From positions 104,936 to 168,935 of the forward strand of contig FJOG01000052.1 in the NCBI GenBank assembly GCA_900073065.1: a stretch of DNA of 64,000 nucleotides, written 5' to 3'. How positions within the stretch are numbered: the first letter of the stretch is position 1; the number at the start of each line of letters is the position of its first letter. A program made the translations under genes and the position numbers. Below the pieces are notes generated by a model. The model had not been told where the DNA came from. It ran no database searches and saw only the letters and a list, made by a program, of their open reading frames with translations. The stretch is from Phialocephala subalpina (Eukaryota; Ascomycota; Leotiomycetes; Helotiales; Mollisiaceae). Shown here piece after piece: positions 1 to 11,700 of the stretch.

Positions 1-2331
1 AATTACATGAAATGCGAAATCGAAGAATTGAGGAAGTCGCTGCAGCCCAGAATGCCAAAACCATCCGAAAGGAGGACGAGAGGAACGTCTTCACAAATGG
101 GAAGTCGAAGAAAGACGATGACTATCGCCCAAACTCCAGAGACCATTTGAAAGCTTGGATGGATCCTTTCGAAAGAGTTGTAGGACATGCTAAAACTAAA
201 CTTACTGGTCCACATCTAGGTTCGAATTCGAAGGCATTGCAGAACATGCAGGAATCGCCAGAAATGCGCTCCCGGATTCAGCCAGAGCAGCGTCCACATA
301 TCGAAGAAGGTCGGGACTACGTCCGTCGCCCTCATTACAGCGATGACATCCCTTATCGGACAGCCAAGAGAAAGCTCAAGCTTGCTCTTCAGGAATTCTA
401 CCGAGGGATGGAGCTGTTGAAGTCGTATGCGTTGCTCAATCGCACTGCTTTCCGAAAAATCAATAAAAAGTACGACAAGGCTGTTGATGCTCATCCTCCT
501 CTGCGTTTCATGTCAGAGAAAGTCAACAAGGCATGGTTCGTTCAAAGTGATGTTCTTGACAACCATTTGCATGCAGTCGAAGATCTCTACGCTCGATACT
601 TCGAGCGTGGTAATCGTAAGATTGCAGTTGGAAAGTTGAGAACATCACTTGGACGGCCAGCCGGTCAATCCATGAATGCATTCCAAAATGGTATATTGAT
701 TGGCACTGGGGCAGTCTTCGCTATTCAAGGTATCATTTACGGTGCCGAGCTCCTCCACGATGACGACCCAACGGTCCGAGTACAAACAAGCTATCTACTG
801 CAGATCTACGCTGGTTATTTTCTTGCTCTATATTTGTTTTCCTGGTTCTGCCTCGATTGCAGTATTTGGACTCGAAATAAGATCAATTACCAGTTCGTAT
901 TCGAGTTTGACTCGAGGAACCAATTGGATTGGCGACAACTTGCTTCTTTTCCATCATTTCTAATCCTCCTTCTGGGTCTTTTTGTTTGGGTAAATTTTAC
1001 CCGACATGGTGCGCCCGAGATGTACATCTATTATCCGGTGATACTCATCTTCCTGACTGTGGTTTTGATTTTCCTTCCAGCACCGATTCTGTTTCACAAG
1101 AGTAGAAGGTGGTTTGTATATTCACATGTAAGTCTGCCACATTGATGTCTCATTCTTGCTGACACGATTCAGTGGCGTTTGTTGCTTGCAGGAATATACC
1201 CCGTTGAATTTCGCGACTTTTTCTTAGGCGACATGTACTGTTCCCTAACCTACATGACTGGTGTAAGCCTGCCACCCTTTCAATCCCACATCCACTGACA
1301 CGCTCCAGAATCTCGAGCTGTTCTTCTGTCTCTACGCGCACTTCTGGAATAACCCCACACATTGTAATTCCACCCACTCCCGCCTCCTCGGATTTTTCAC
1401 CACCTTCCCCGGAATCTGGCGCGCCCTCCAATGCATCCGCCGCTACTTCGACACCCGAAACGTCTTCCCCCACCTCGTCAACTGCGGCAAATACACCTTC
1501 ACAATCCTCTCCTACGTAACCCTCTCCATCTACCGCATCGATCAAAAGGGTCACAACCTAGCAGTCTTCATCCTTTTCTCTGCCTTGAATTCAATATACA
1601 CCTCAATCTGGGATCTGTTGATGGATTGGTCACTCCTGCAACCTTATGCTACGAAGAAATATTTGCGAGATGTGAGGGGTTTTAAGAATATGTATTGGTA
1701 TTATGCAGCTATGATCCTGGATCCTATTTTGAGATTTAATTGGATCTTCTATGCTATTTATACCCAGGATATTCAGCATAGTACTATTTGTTCTTTCCTG
1801 GTGGCTTTTTCAGAGGTTACAAGGAGGGGAATGTGGACCCTGTTCAGGGTTGAAAACGAACACTGTGCGAATGTCGCACATTTCAAAGCCTCACGAGACG
1901 TCCCGCTCCCGTACTTCCTGGAGTCAGATTCCCAAGAAGATTTCGAGCGTACACACAGGCCGGAATCAATGGAGCAGGAAGGCGGAGAATCAACGGCTAC
2001 GAGTCCAGAGGTAGCGAGGCGGAGAGCAGGTACAGGAGCACAGCTTGAGGCTCAGGAGAGTAGGGACTCGTTGAAGAGGAGGCCGACGAGGACGTTGACT
2101 AGTATTGTGGCAGATGCTCATACGCAGGATTTCGAGAAGAAGAGGAGGCCAGAGGGCAGAGAGGGAGATAGCTTACTGAGGAGTGATAGCCGGAATGAGG
2201 CCGCAGACGGAGGAAGCAGTGATGAGGACGATGACGAGGACGAACAAGATGAGATTGAGGTGATGGGTGCGGAGGAGTTGTTGAGAGATAGGAGGCGGAG
2301 AGGTACCGGGGAGGAGGAGGATGGGTCGTAG
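1..2331 (+). CDS. SPX-EXS domain protein, SYG1/XPR1-like phosphate transporter/sensor (5' partial)
   Basis: The reading frame is already open at the left edge, so the true start and the first part of the SPX domain lie outside the window. Three exons are read: to 1127, 1173-1262 and 1309-2331, with introns of 45 and 46 bp (GTAAGT/CAG and GTAAGC/CCAG). Joined, they encode about 740 residues. The first 200 hold the end of an SPX domain (REIxKxNxxAF-type stretch as NRTAFRKINKKYDKA). Several membrane segments follow, then the EXS domain: YPVEFRDFFLGDMYCSLTY, a WRALQCIRRYFDT stretch, and MDWSLLQPYA. The tail after about residue 600 is acidic and disordered (SSDEDDDEDEQDE). In this family SPX binds inositol pyrophosphates and EXS mediates phosphate export; SYG1 was first linked to G-protein signalling in yeast. 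Location is inferred as plasma or internal membrane. Domain identity is secure; substrate is inferred from family. Confidence 0.93.
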
Positions 2332-2899
2332 GAGCGGTGTTTGAATGCTGGTATATGAGTTGGGGAATGACGTTAACAGACTTCAATGTTGGAGCCCGAG
2401 TCCAAGTCTTTTCGCACTTTCCCCACCCCAAAGATACATTCAAGTCAGATGGAACTTTGCGTTTACTCCAGCCCGAGGCAGTCACCTCAAGCACTTCATC
2501 TCCACAATTCTCAACCCTTTCACCTTCTTGTCTTCTGACTAGTTAAGTTCTGTGTTCCATTTCACCACTCCGTTTCGCTTCCTTGTCAAAAGTTCAAATG
2601 AAGCGCAAGGCTGTTGACCACGAGGGTTTATAAACCAGACCATTTGCATTTCCCATTACTTCTCCTCTTCTTACACAATGTTTTTCTTGGACAAAACTTC
2701 TTCTCGCGCGTGCGTTGACTGCCCGCAGCTAGGTTGATACACTCCTCGCAGCCTTCCGCTCTTTACATTCTGGTTTGTCTGCTCCTCCTTCCTCAACTAT
2801 CTCCTCTATACTTGCGCTCTTTGCAATGTCGCAAAAATGCCACCACTCCCAATTACCTCTTTCATACTACGCTAAGACTACCGGCCCCTGGCGTCGTAA
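2332..2899. other. Intergenic, SYG1-like 3' flank
   Basis: No supported gene. The stretch holds CT-rich, promoter-like DNA around 2540-2830 and short ORFs without coding character. Confidence 0.5.
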
Positions 2900-4252
2900 A
2901 ATAGGTAGCTATTGAATTCGCGAGGTCGCGTGCCGTAAGCGCCGCCGCGAATTAGTGCATTGGTTTCGAAAAGTCCAACGGAGATGGCTCAGGAGCTTTG
3001 TTTTGGCACTTGCTCCCTCCACAATCTTCTCATACTATTTCACCAACGCGGTTCCATCGAGACTTGAGTCCTGGGTGAGAGCGGGGCAATCAGTGTCTTG
3101 CATTTCGAGGAAGCCTCCAGGAGCAAGTCCCGCAAAAGCCTGCTCGAACAGTCGCTTTGGTGACTCGAGGCAAGAGAGGAGAAGGCGCCCGTGAATCAAG
3201 TCAAAGCGTTGGCTGTAGGTTCATTCGTCCTCGATGACTTCTACTTCGAAAGTGCAATTGGCCGGCACGCTTTGAAAGGAAGTGTTCGATTAGCTGGGAC
3301 ATGTGCTAGTGTATGCTAATTTGAAAGTTCTACGGGGGCTTACAATTCTAGCTAGATTGGGCTGAGATCGTTGCCGATTACCGCTGCTGTTGGATGCTCG
3401 AGAGCAAACTCCATAGCCCACACCCCGGTGCCAGTTGCAAGATCAAGGACATGGCGAGGTTCCTGCTTGGGTAGTGCGAGGCTTAAATTGTTGTTGAGTA
3501 TCATCAGCCATAATTGGTACTGGAGAACTTGGTTTTCTTCAGTCTCTTGCTCTAACGAAATGGGAGGCGGCATTACTTAAACGATCCTGTTCTAGCTATT
3601 TGTCGGAAGAAGTCATCAACTCAAAGTGCGCCATACCACTCGAGGTACTGTTTGTGGTACTTCATCATTTGGCATCATATATCCTAGACGCATAATTAGT
3701 ATCATTGTCGGTGAACTTCTTGCGAAATCGATGATACCTCCTCCCATCCTCATCATTTACAAAATCATACACGCTTGCTATGGCAGAGACGACGGAGGTC
3801 CTACGATGTAGATAGATCAGCTCGTGGCCACTCGGTTGGACTATATTCAAAGCGACACTCACATGTCAGAAAATCCTCCAACGGCCGAATCATTGTCACT
3901 GTCTGGATCAATCTAAGGCTGATTGTAAGCAAAAACTAAAGATTCGTGATCAAAATTTTACTTCTATATGTCCCTGAATGCCCCACTCTCGAGGCCGCTC
4001 AATCAACATAGATGGTGTTGCGATAAGAGTTTGAGGTGGAGTGGCTTTTGACGAGTTCGAGATTTGATGTGAGCTACTGCTCGATGAGATATTTCCAGGA
4101 TGCTTCATCCCAATAGTCACTTCGGTCGACATGTATGAGCGCAGCCTGAACCTACAAGCAATATGTTTGAAAGTGCGGTTGTGGGCGGAGAGGACACCAC
4201 TACTTCGCTGACACGGGCTCCGAAGCGGGAATAACTCCGCTAAAAACTCCAT
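2900..4252 (-). pseudogene. Decayed LaeA-like SAM-dependent methyltransferase
   Basis: Reading the minus strand and removing plausible introns gives the order typical of fungal LaeA-like methyltransferases. A Ser-rich disordered N-terminal exon (4252 to about 3953) is followed by DPDSDNDSAVGGFSDM, then VYDFVNDEDGRRYHRFRKK, then YMMPNDE. Motif I comes next (HVLDLATGTGVWAMEFALEH, 3352-3573), then DLSPI, FDLIHGRLL and LAPGGFLEMQD. In-frame stops interrupt it at 3913-3915, 3352-3354 (Q expected after DLSPI), 3221-3223 (W expected before TYSQ) and 3035-3037 (W expected before YEKIVEG). The last three fit G:C-to-A:T changes (CAG to TAG, TGG to TGA, TGG to TAG). Introns keep recognisable GT..AG ends, so the gene decayed in place and is not a retrocopy. 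The C-terminus beyond about 2900 is not recognisable. A functional methyltransferase is very unlikely. Confidence 0.8.
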
Positions 4253-4639
4253 TGGGATGGAAGGCGATAGGGGCTTGGGCTAGACCCTTTCAGTGAAGAC
4301 TTACTCGTAGGGGTACCCCACGTCGCTTCTCTAGGCTGCATTGACGGCACTTCAACTTCCCACACTTCACATTTGCCAGCATACTCTGTGATGGTAGAAG
4401 ACGCAATAATTTTACAACCTGGGTCTCAGCTCAAGCTGCTAAACGTGGCTACAAGATCGCAAGCAAGCCTGCTTTGCAACCTGCTTATTGACAGCGAGAA
4501 AAGAAAGATGTATCAGGAGAGTAGCATGTGCTGTATGGTAAACTAGATCATCAGCCACTTGTAAAACATTATTTGTGCATTCATCGGTAGCTCCACGTGT
4601 AATTTGGGGAAGAACTTACCAGAGACCAAAGACCAACCA

Positions 4640-7178
4640 CTAGTTCAGCGTAGCCCCATATTCCTTACCCACAACCACAGCACCATGAAGTCCCTCTTGT
4701 TGTGTTTCTACAAAATGTAACTGCAGATTATCCATTTCTCCCTTGTCATTCCCATTTTGATTAGTATTACCGATCCTAGAAGTTGCTACTATTTTTACTA
4801 TTTCTTGGAAGGTTTCCATTGTTCGTATTCCGGTGCAAGCATACGCCAGATGCCCAACTGGTGGCGAATTGATCGCGAGAAGCAACCATTCAGCTATGGT
4901 ATCCCAGGACGATGAACTCAACCCAGACACGATGCTGTACGCAAAGTGTGCGGTAGCGCATAGACAGTATAAGAAGAGGATAGATAAAGCAAGCTTGACT
5001 GTGATACCCTCAGTGCTATACGACAATCCTTCAACAGAAGAATCGATGCGTAATTTTGTCCAGTTGGCGCTTTCTGATGGATCCACAGTAAACATGTTAG
5101 CATTGTGGAAGAGCCAATCGTCTCCGTATGCTTTTCCATCCGCATTTTCGGTGATATTTCCTTGGATAGAAAAGTTCTGTGGGTTGTTGGAAAGCGCATT
5201 GACAAGAAGGGCCGTGACCAAGAACGTGTAGATGCCTTGTTCATCCACCTTCTCCTGCAAGCCGCCATACAATGTCTGCCCCGCATTTAACAGAGAAGCC
5301 AGAGCACCGAAGACAGTGGTATTCTGCTCCGTGATGAATGGATTCATAGATGCCGCCCAGATCTTTGTCACGTTGATGTGATGAAGTGGAAAGGAGGGGA
5401 AGCAATAGTTCGTGTAGTATTTCTCTTCAAAGACGCGCTCAAAGCTAGTGCTTTTAACAGCGGCTGAGCCTCGTTCACTGTTACTCCCTGTGGAGAGAGT
5501 CATGGTAGACTCGCCCCATCCTGCCGCTAATATACAAGGCAGGATTTCCTGGGTGTCGTTGCTGGGATCTCGCGGCTCCAGGATGACTGCGCCGACGGTA
5601 ACGTTATCGAACCGGGGATCAAAGAGATCCACAAATGCGAGTCGAGGCTTCGTGACATCCCCGGGTGTATTCCAAATATCTGAACGAGATACGCCATCAA
5701 AGTTGATATATGCCATAGAAGTGTTCATATACATGCCCTGTGGAAACGTGATTGTTCTTGTATCGTTATTACCTTCAATAGGCTGTTCATTCCAGTTACA
5801 GGTCATCCCCGTAAAGGATTGAAGAGTGTTCATAGTATGCATGGAATCGAGCCGACTCGACCATCTTCCATAAAGTGTGGGATATAGTGTTGCCCACATA
5901 GATCCAGTAAGGACCAGAGCATCTGCTAAAGCAGCAAGTTGAGTGGTGGCCATCGGGTCAAAACTCCCACCTTGGTTAACATCGTCAACCGTAATGTACA
6001 ACGACCGGATAGAGTGAGAGCCTGAGAGTCCCACAGAAAGAGGAATTGTGAGAAAATGTACCCCAAAGGTAGTTGTCGAGATCCAATTAGAGTTCGGTGG
6101 GCCTAGATTGGGATTGAAGAACGGGATGTAGTTGAATAGACCTTGCCAACCACTTGCCGGACATCCGTCCAAGGACCCCGCTATCGAAGTTACTCCGCAT
6201 GTGGAGGAAATGTTGGATCCGTCCAGAAAGGTGGGATATATCTCGTTTTGTGTACCGTTGATCCAGATGTACGTACTTCCAGCAGGCCTTCTCATTGAAT
6301 TAGTATACGTTCTTGCTGCATATTTGGAGAGACGGGGAGCTTTGAGACACGTATTAGGAGCTAGGTAGAAGACAGCTGCCAATATCCAGAGCTCCCATAC
6401 AACATGATAGTATTCTAGTATAGGAACAAGCTCACCAGTATGCCACTCTAGGAATCATGCAAACCGCACTACTTGGACCAACCGTCGCTGCTAAGATGAT
6501 CGCCGGGACAATGACGAGGATAAACTGAGCCTTCTTTTTCGATGAGAATCTAGGGGAAAAGAGTGATCCCCAAAACTCAAGTGACCACAAATAGCTAACT
6601 TGGCCGAAGCCAGCGGTGATGGCTCCAAGGGGTAAGCCTTCTCCTAGTGTCATCTGGTATCGCAAGTAGGAGAAAACGATACACGCAATGGATGCAACCA
6701 TTGTGATCTCGTGGAGCTTGGCCGCAAATTGAAGAGCATAAATCTCCTTCAAACTTGCTCCAATATATAGTGTCGTCATGTTGAGGTAAATGATGACAGC
6801 TGCGCCAAGAATCGGGATGACATGGATAGCACTTCGAGATAGAGCTTGGAAGCGACTCTTATCCAAAGCAACATTCCTCCCTTCCCCATTTTGTCGAGTC
6901 TGAAAGATCCCGAGGCCGAGTGATCGGAGAACAGTATCGAGGGTCAGCTTTGACTTGGAATGAGGATGAGGAATATTTGCTGGCGACGCAGCAACCCTGC
7001 TTGGGACACTAATTGGATAAAGTTTAGTTTTCATTCTAGTATGCAATTCACTGAAGGTTTGGAACGTTGATTACTGGAAGTCAATCTACCTTTCAATGCT
7101 GTCATTTTCCAATTCCTGGACAGAGACCTCCACTATTTTGGGCATTGTCAACTTGTCGACCTCTGTCGTGGGCTCCAT
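4640..7178 (-). CDS. Large fungal multi-pass membrane protein of unknown function
   Basis: Three exons are read on the minus strand: 7178-7090, 7050-6436 and 6287-4640, with introns of 39 and 148 bp. They join in frame to 783 residues. The start MEPTTEVDKL is chosen because its exon splices cleanly (AG|T) into SELHTRM. The splice at 6436/6287 restores a continuous YWPAGSTYIWINGT; unspliced, exon 2 ends in a stop right after VAYW. Residues about 90-220 carry several hydrophobic helices (VIPILGAAVIIYLN, ITMVASIACIVFSY, FILVIVPAIILAATV). These are followed by GPSSAVCMIPR and a long extracellular-type region rich in NxS/T sites, then a C-terminal helix (LALSILFLYCLCATAHFAY) and WLLLAINSP. I recognise this architecture as a recurrent but unnamed family of filamentous ascomycetes; no biochemical role is known to me. 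A truncated relative lies at 16745-17510. Confidence 0.8.
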
Positions 7179-9804
7179 CTCGAATAGCACAAGCTTGATG
7201 AGGTTGCGAATTCTCACTAAATAGCTTAGTGAATAACTTCTCGTTTGGAAAGAGGGTTTGCAACAACGAGGAGAGCCTGGGGAACACCATTTTATTCGAT
7301 TCTGGGCTATATTCCAAGCTATTATCGAAGCCTAATTTTAAAACCCTCATAAACTTGATTTGGCTCCATTCAAACAGCCACCGTACTCGACAAGGGCACG
7401 CCCAGAATAGATATGCAAGCGGGACGGGGCGCAGCAAATGCCACAAACAAAACTTTACCAATAACCTCAGTTCACATCAGACTTCAATATGCTGAAACGG
7501 CGGCTGAACATGATGGTAACTTCCGATCAAGCATATGATTGGGCGCCTTACCTTCCACACTTCACTGGATACCAAAATTCGCCCGACACAGGCTTTCGAT
7601 GTGCTAGATCAAGGCTATGCCAAGCCACAAAACATGCCCACATCCCCTTTCTGCCATGATCAGTTATGATCAGTTGACCAAACTTTTGTGACAATCGAGG
7701 CTTTGATTGTGTTATTGTGATTGTCCATATTGTATGTATGATTTTGATATTTGTTTTTGCTGAGGCCCCAAAGAGAGTGTGCCTCGTTTAGACAAGCCTT
7801 ACCAAAAGGCGGCCCTTAGACCTATGAAATCAATGTGTGCACCTGGTTTATGAGAACCAAGAAGGCTGAAGTGAGAATAGCCACATCTTGTGTAGTGGTC
7901 GGTGTTCTGAAAGACTGAGGTAATGCGAGCATAAATGAAAGGGAAAACCGAACTTTCTAGTTTAGGGCATGATCTAAATTCATTGGTGACTTTGGACTGT
8001 TGTTTGACCCGAGCGGTGGTAGTATGAATTCGAAGTCTAGAGCAGGTGAAGTCTCCTGTTTTTTCTGTGGTTGGAGCCGGGGAGCCTGGTTTCTCGGATG
8101 CTTGGAACGTGTGACCATCTTGAAAGCTACACTCACCCCTTGCACTTCTGCCTGGTCGAATATCTATTGCCGCAACCCACTGTATTCTTACTTGGTGATC
8201 ATGAAGCCCATGCAGTTGTGTTCCTCTCATAAATCGGGAGACTGCACTTGCGGGACATTGTTGTACAGGAGAAGAAGAGAAATGAATGGAAACGATTGCC
8301 CTTGCACGTGACGCCTCAAACTTCTACCCCCTCCAAGAACCAATGTATGAAGCCAACCAGTATCCGGACCAGAGACAGAAACATAGGTTAACTCGGAACC
8401 TGTGATAATCGAGGTCGAATGACTTTCCTAAGTCATCTAATTTCCTTTCAAACGCGAGAAAGAAGTCATCTCCTTCTAGCATAGCCATGGTATCTACCTT
8501 CAAGAGCTCAGCTATGCAAGGTGTTAGAGTTGCTTAGCATGTCTATAGCATTCGGACTATTCTCGCCTCTATCAACGACAAAATAGGAATATCTCAACTT
8601 CGTTTCCATTGCGGCAGTCTTCTCTGTTGGGAAGAACCACTTACGGCTGACGGCCAGCCGTACATGTGTACCACGCTTCGATGTATCAGTTGCGTGAATG
8701 ATGTTTCTGGATAGGTTAATAATTTTGGAAAGCAACAAGTAGCCGCTGTCGCAAGGAACAGATTGTGTTTGGATGCCGAGTCCCAGATTCGGATGAGTGT
8801 ATAGATAAGCCCCGTTGGGTGTTCTATCCAGAGCGAGTTACAAGGCTTGTTCACCTGGAACTGTTAGATTTCCAGGCCAAAATCAACTGCCAGCATCATC
8901 AAGGGGGTTATGGTTATGCCCCCTAAGAGATTCAGGATGAGCATCAACAATGGTTTGACGTGTCTGAAGACGTGGCGGTCGCATCAGTCAAGCTATGGGA
9001 CGGTTTTGTGGAATAGGCTTACACACCCGAAGGTACGCTCAAGGACTACTGGGTAAGAATGCTAAATTTGCTGCCGAAACCAACAAAAGCAGAGACCGAA
9101 GCTTTGGAAGCGGGCTTGGAAGCTGGCGGAGGAGGCCATTTGTCGGATTATCATCTGGTTCGACATAAGCGGTATAGTGAATATGTCGAAAAGGGAAAGC
9201 GCTCCTTAGTACGGGGATTTTCTGGATAACGAAAGGAGCATTGAATGGTAATGTGTAAAATAGGAGTAAAGAACAATGCATTGAGGTGTGCAAATTCAAC
9301 GTTCAGGTTCCGGGGGGGGGGGGGGGGGGGCCTATCATCGGAACGGTAATTGTGAAATATGTGGTTTTCACGACTTCGCTTGGCTGAGACCACCTCTAAT
9401 ACTTTTAATATTGATATTTCATTACTCACACAAATCAAGCTTTACGGCAACCACTTCCTAACACGAGTCCACCAAGTCCGGTGGCATGCTAATATAAACT
9501 GTCGCTGTCTTCTCTGGTCCTGTTGTGATCTTTTCCTCACGTCAATATGACCCCGCTCGTTCATCGTCATTGGGGGTATTGGGGACCTTGGATCCGACTT
9601 CCTGAGTTCCATCGAAATCAAGAGTCGCTAGTCCTGATCTATCTATTAAATCATGAGAGTATACATATGTAGAGACCGGGGACCCTCCTACACGCTTTGT
9701 TCGTAAGTTTGAACCGGGCACTAAGTACGCCATACTTCTTTCCCCATAATCTACTCTAACTAATTCTCTCAGTTCCACAAATTTCACTACTCAATGAAGC
9801 CGCG
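7179..9804. other. Long intergenic stretch with no supported gene
   Basis: Several overlapping ORFs of 60-140 codons occur on both strands (for example 7799-8230 minus and 8508-8854 minus). None shows a recognisable motif, clean splice structure or long uninterrupted frame. A run of 19 G lies at 9312-9330. This may be degraded sequence, but I cannot say of what. Confidence 0.5.
9312..9330 (+). repeat. Poly-G homopolymer, 19 bp
   Basis: Nineteen consecutive G residues in otherwise mixed sequence. Such a run can form a G-quadruplex, and its length is hard to sequence reliably. Confidence 0.95.
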
Positions 9805-10263
9805 ATGTCTCCCCAAAACTAACTCTCCTTCTTTACGCTCTTGGCTCTTGCCATCGCCTCATTCGCTTCCTTCGCCCAAGCAAAGTTTCCCACGCGGCTT
9901 CCCATTCAATAACCCCCTCAATACACCCAAAACTGGAACATTCAAGGTTCGCAAGCTAATTGGGCTTATGACCGGAATTCATATATGGATCCTACCTTTC
10001 CTAAGTACATGGAATTCATCCCAATACTGTGAGGTACTGCTTCTGACCACACTAATCAAGCTCGCGCCCTTTCGTAAGGATCTCGCTTCCCACAAGGTTA
10101 TTCGTACAACAACTCTTCCTCAAACTCTCTCATGCGCTCTATAATATCCTTCACCACCTCAACCTTTACATCTCCCCTCCTTCCTTTCTCTTACTCGTCA
10201 TCCTCAATACTGATCTATTTATCGTGGTTCAACAACGTAAACGCCGCCCTCTCCTGCGAAGGA
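9805..10263 (+). pseudogene. Relic of a small secreted protein
   Basis: Reading from ATG 9805 in one frame gives MSPQN, a stop, and then a strong signal-peptide-like core, LSFFTLLALAIASFASFAQA, directly followed by KFPTRLPIQ. The same frame continues after another stop with a Gln/Asn/Tyr/Ser-rich stretch (PPQYTQNWNIQGSQANWAYD, then FPQGYSYNNSSSNS), broken by further stops. It ends near 10263 with NAALSCEG. At least two stops (TAA where CAA/Gln would fit) match C-to-T changes. The consistent composition along one frame through several stops suggests a decayed secreted protein and not chance. No family is recognised. A 116-codon ORF overlapping it in another frame is treated as a shadow. Confidence 0.45.
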
Positions 10264-10658
10264 TGATAAGTTTATATCTGCGTCGATAAAGTTTGTGCGA
10301 GGAGAAGCGGGATCGCTTAGAATGGCATGAGGCCACACGGCATCAACAGGCATTAATACATATTAGACTTAGTATCGTACCCCATTCCTCCACCAGGTAC
10401 CTCCGATATCGGCAGCCCTAAACTTCTTCAGCTTTTTGAAGATATATATTAACCACATTACAGTGAAAGTTCAGTCAAAGTAGGCACCTTTGCCTCGCAT
10501 GAAAATCGTCGTGCACTTGCGCTCTTTCACTCAATGCCCGTCTCGCCACCATCTCATACTCTCCCCACATATCAAGACACCAATGTCTCCAGGAACCAAC
10601 CGCATCTAAAAGATCGTCTTCATTCTCTATATATCTCATCTATCCTCCGTCCTCTAAT
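10264..10658. other. Intergenic between secreted-protein relic and SDR gene
   Basis: No gene seen. This is the 3' flank of the minus-strand dehydrogenase. Confidence 0.5.
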
Positions 10659-11700
10659 CTAAGGCAAGCAATACCCACCGTCAACCTTGATATCTGTTCC
10701 CGTAGTATAACTCGCGGCATCACTTGCTAGATACAAGAAAGCCCCCTTCAACTCACTCACCTCTCCCTCTCGTCCCATAGGAATCTTGTCCTTCCAGATC
10801 TTCTTCGTCTCGGTGGGAACAAAGTTCGAGATCTCCGTTGCGATGTAGCCGGGGGAGATGGTGTTGGCGCGGGCGAATCCTACCCATTCGACTGCTAAGG
10901 ATCTGCCTTTGGGGGTGTTAATGTTTGACGAGGAGAAAGGATGAAAGGGAGGAGGGGGCTTACAGAGATGGATAACTCCAGCCTTAGCAGCATTATACGT
11001 AGCCTGCAACTGCGGAATATTCACAATATGCCCGCTCATACTCGCCGTTGCCACAAAACTCCCCTCCCTAAACACCGGCTCCAAAGGCTTCCCATCAATC
11101 GTCGTCTGCTCCTTCTTCTGTCTCCTCCAATGTGTTCCGGCCACTCTAGCACAATAAAATGTACCGTCCAAATCCGTAGTCACAACCTTGTGGTAATGAT
11201 CTACCTCGCCCAGAATCGCTGCGCCTTGCGTCCAGGGTATGCCAGAGTTCGCGATAAAGACGTCGAGACGGCCGTTGAATTCGCGGATGTTGGCTTCGAT
11301 GGCTGCGGTTACGGATTCTAGACTGGTCACGTTCACTTGGTATGCTTTGCCTGTGGAGATCTCGCGTCAGTTATGCGCTCCAATGGCAGGTCGTTTCCCC
11401 AGCGGGTTGAATTCTACCGTCTCTGGGAGATTGAAGGAGGTGGGCGGACTTACATTTGACACCGTACGTCTTCGCGATGCTTTCCGCCTCTGCAGCGGCT
11501 TGCTTGTTGCTGTTGTACCAGATCGCAACATTGGCACCTGCTTCGGCGAGAGCTTGTGCTACTCCCAATCCTATTCCTGCTCCTGCCCCGGTGACGATTG
11601 CTGTTCGGCCTTTGAGGGAGAAGAGTGGAAGGACTCGATCGGAGGGAGGGGCTGTTGTAGAATTGTGGCGGAAGTCTCCACCGATCAAGGCGCCGTCCAT
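10659..11700 (-). CDS. Short-chain dehydrogenase/reductase, sorbose/xylulose-reductase type
   Basis: Three exons are read: 11700-11454, 11350-10964 and 10906-10659, with introns of 103 and 57 bp (GTAAGT..CACAG and GTAAGC..AAAG). They join to 293 residues with no stops, the usual length for this SDR group. All classical SDR signatures are visible: the cofactor loop [10 protein letters not shown] near residue 38, the structural [11 protein letters not shown], the catalytic Ser in [11 protein letters not shown], the active-site YNAAK (Tyr and Lys), and NTISPGYI. The C-terminus [11 protein letters not shown] is typical. Similarity in memory is to SOU1-like sorbose reductases, mannitol/arabinitol dehydrogenases and L-xylulose reductases, so an NADP(H)-linked polyol/ketose interconversion in the cytosol is inferred; the exact sugar cannot be told. 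The gene looks intact. Confidence 0.92.

Noticed and set aside
6288..6435. Open frame through this stretch (hydrophobic ELVPILEYYH..) as part of the membrane protein
   Set aside because: Splicing it out joins YW to PAGSTYIWINGT in frame; keeping it leaves the upstream exon ending in a stop.
7799..8230. 143-codon minus-strand ORF
   Set aside because: No recognisable domain; a similarly long ORF lies on the other strand.
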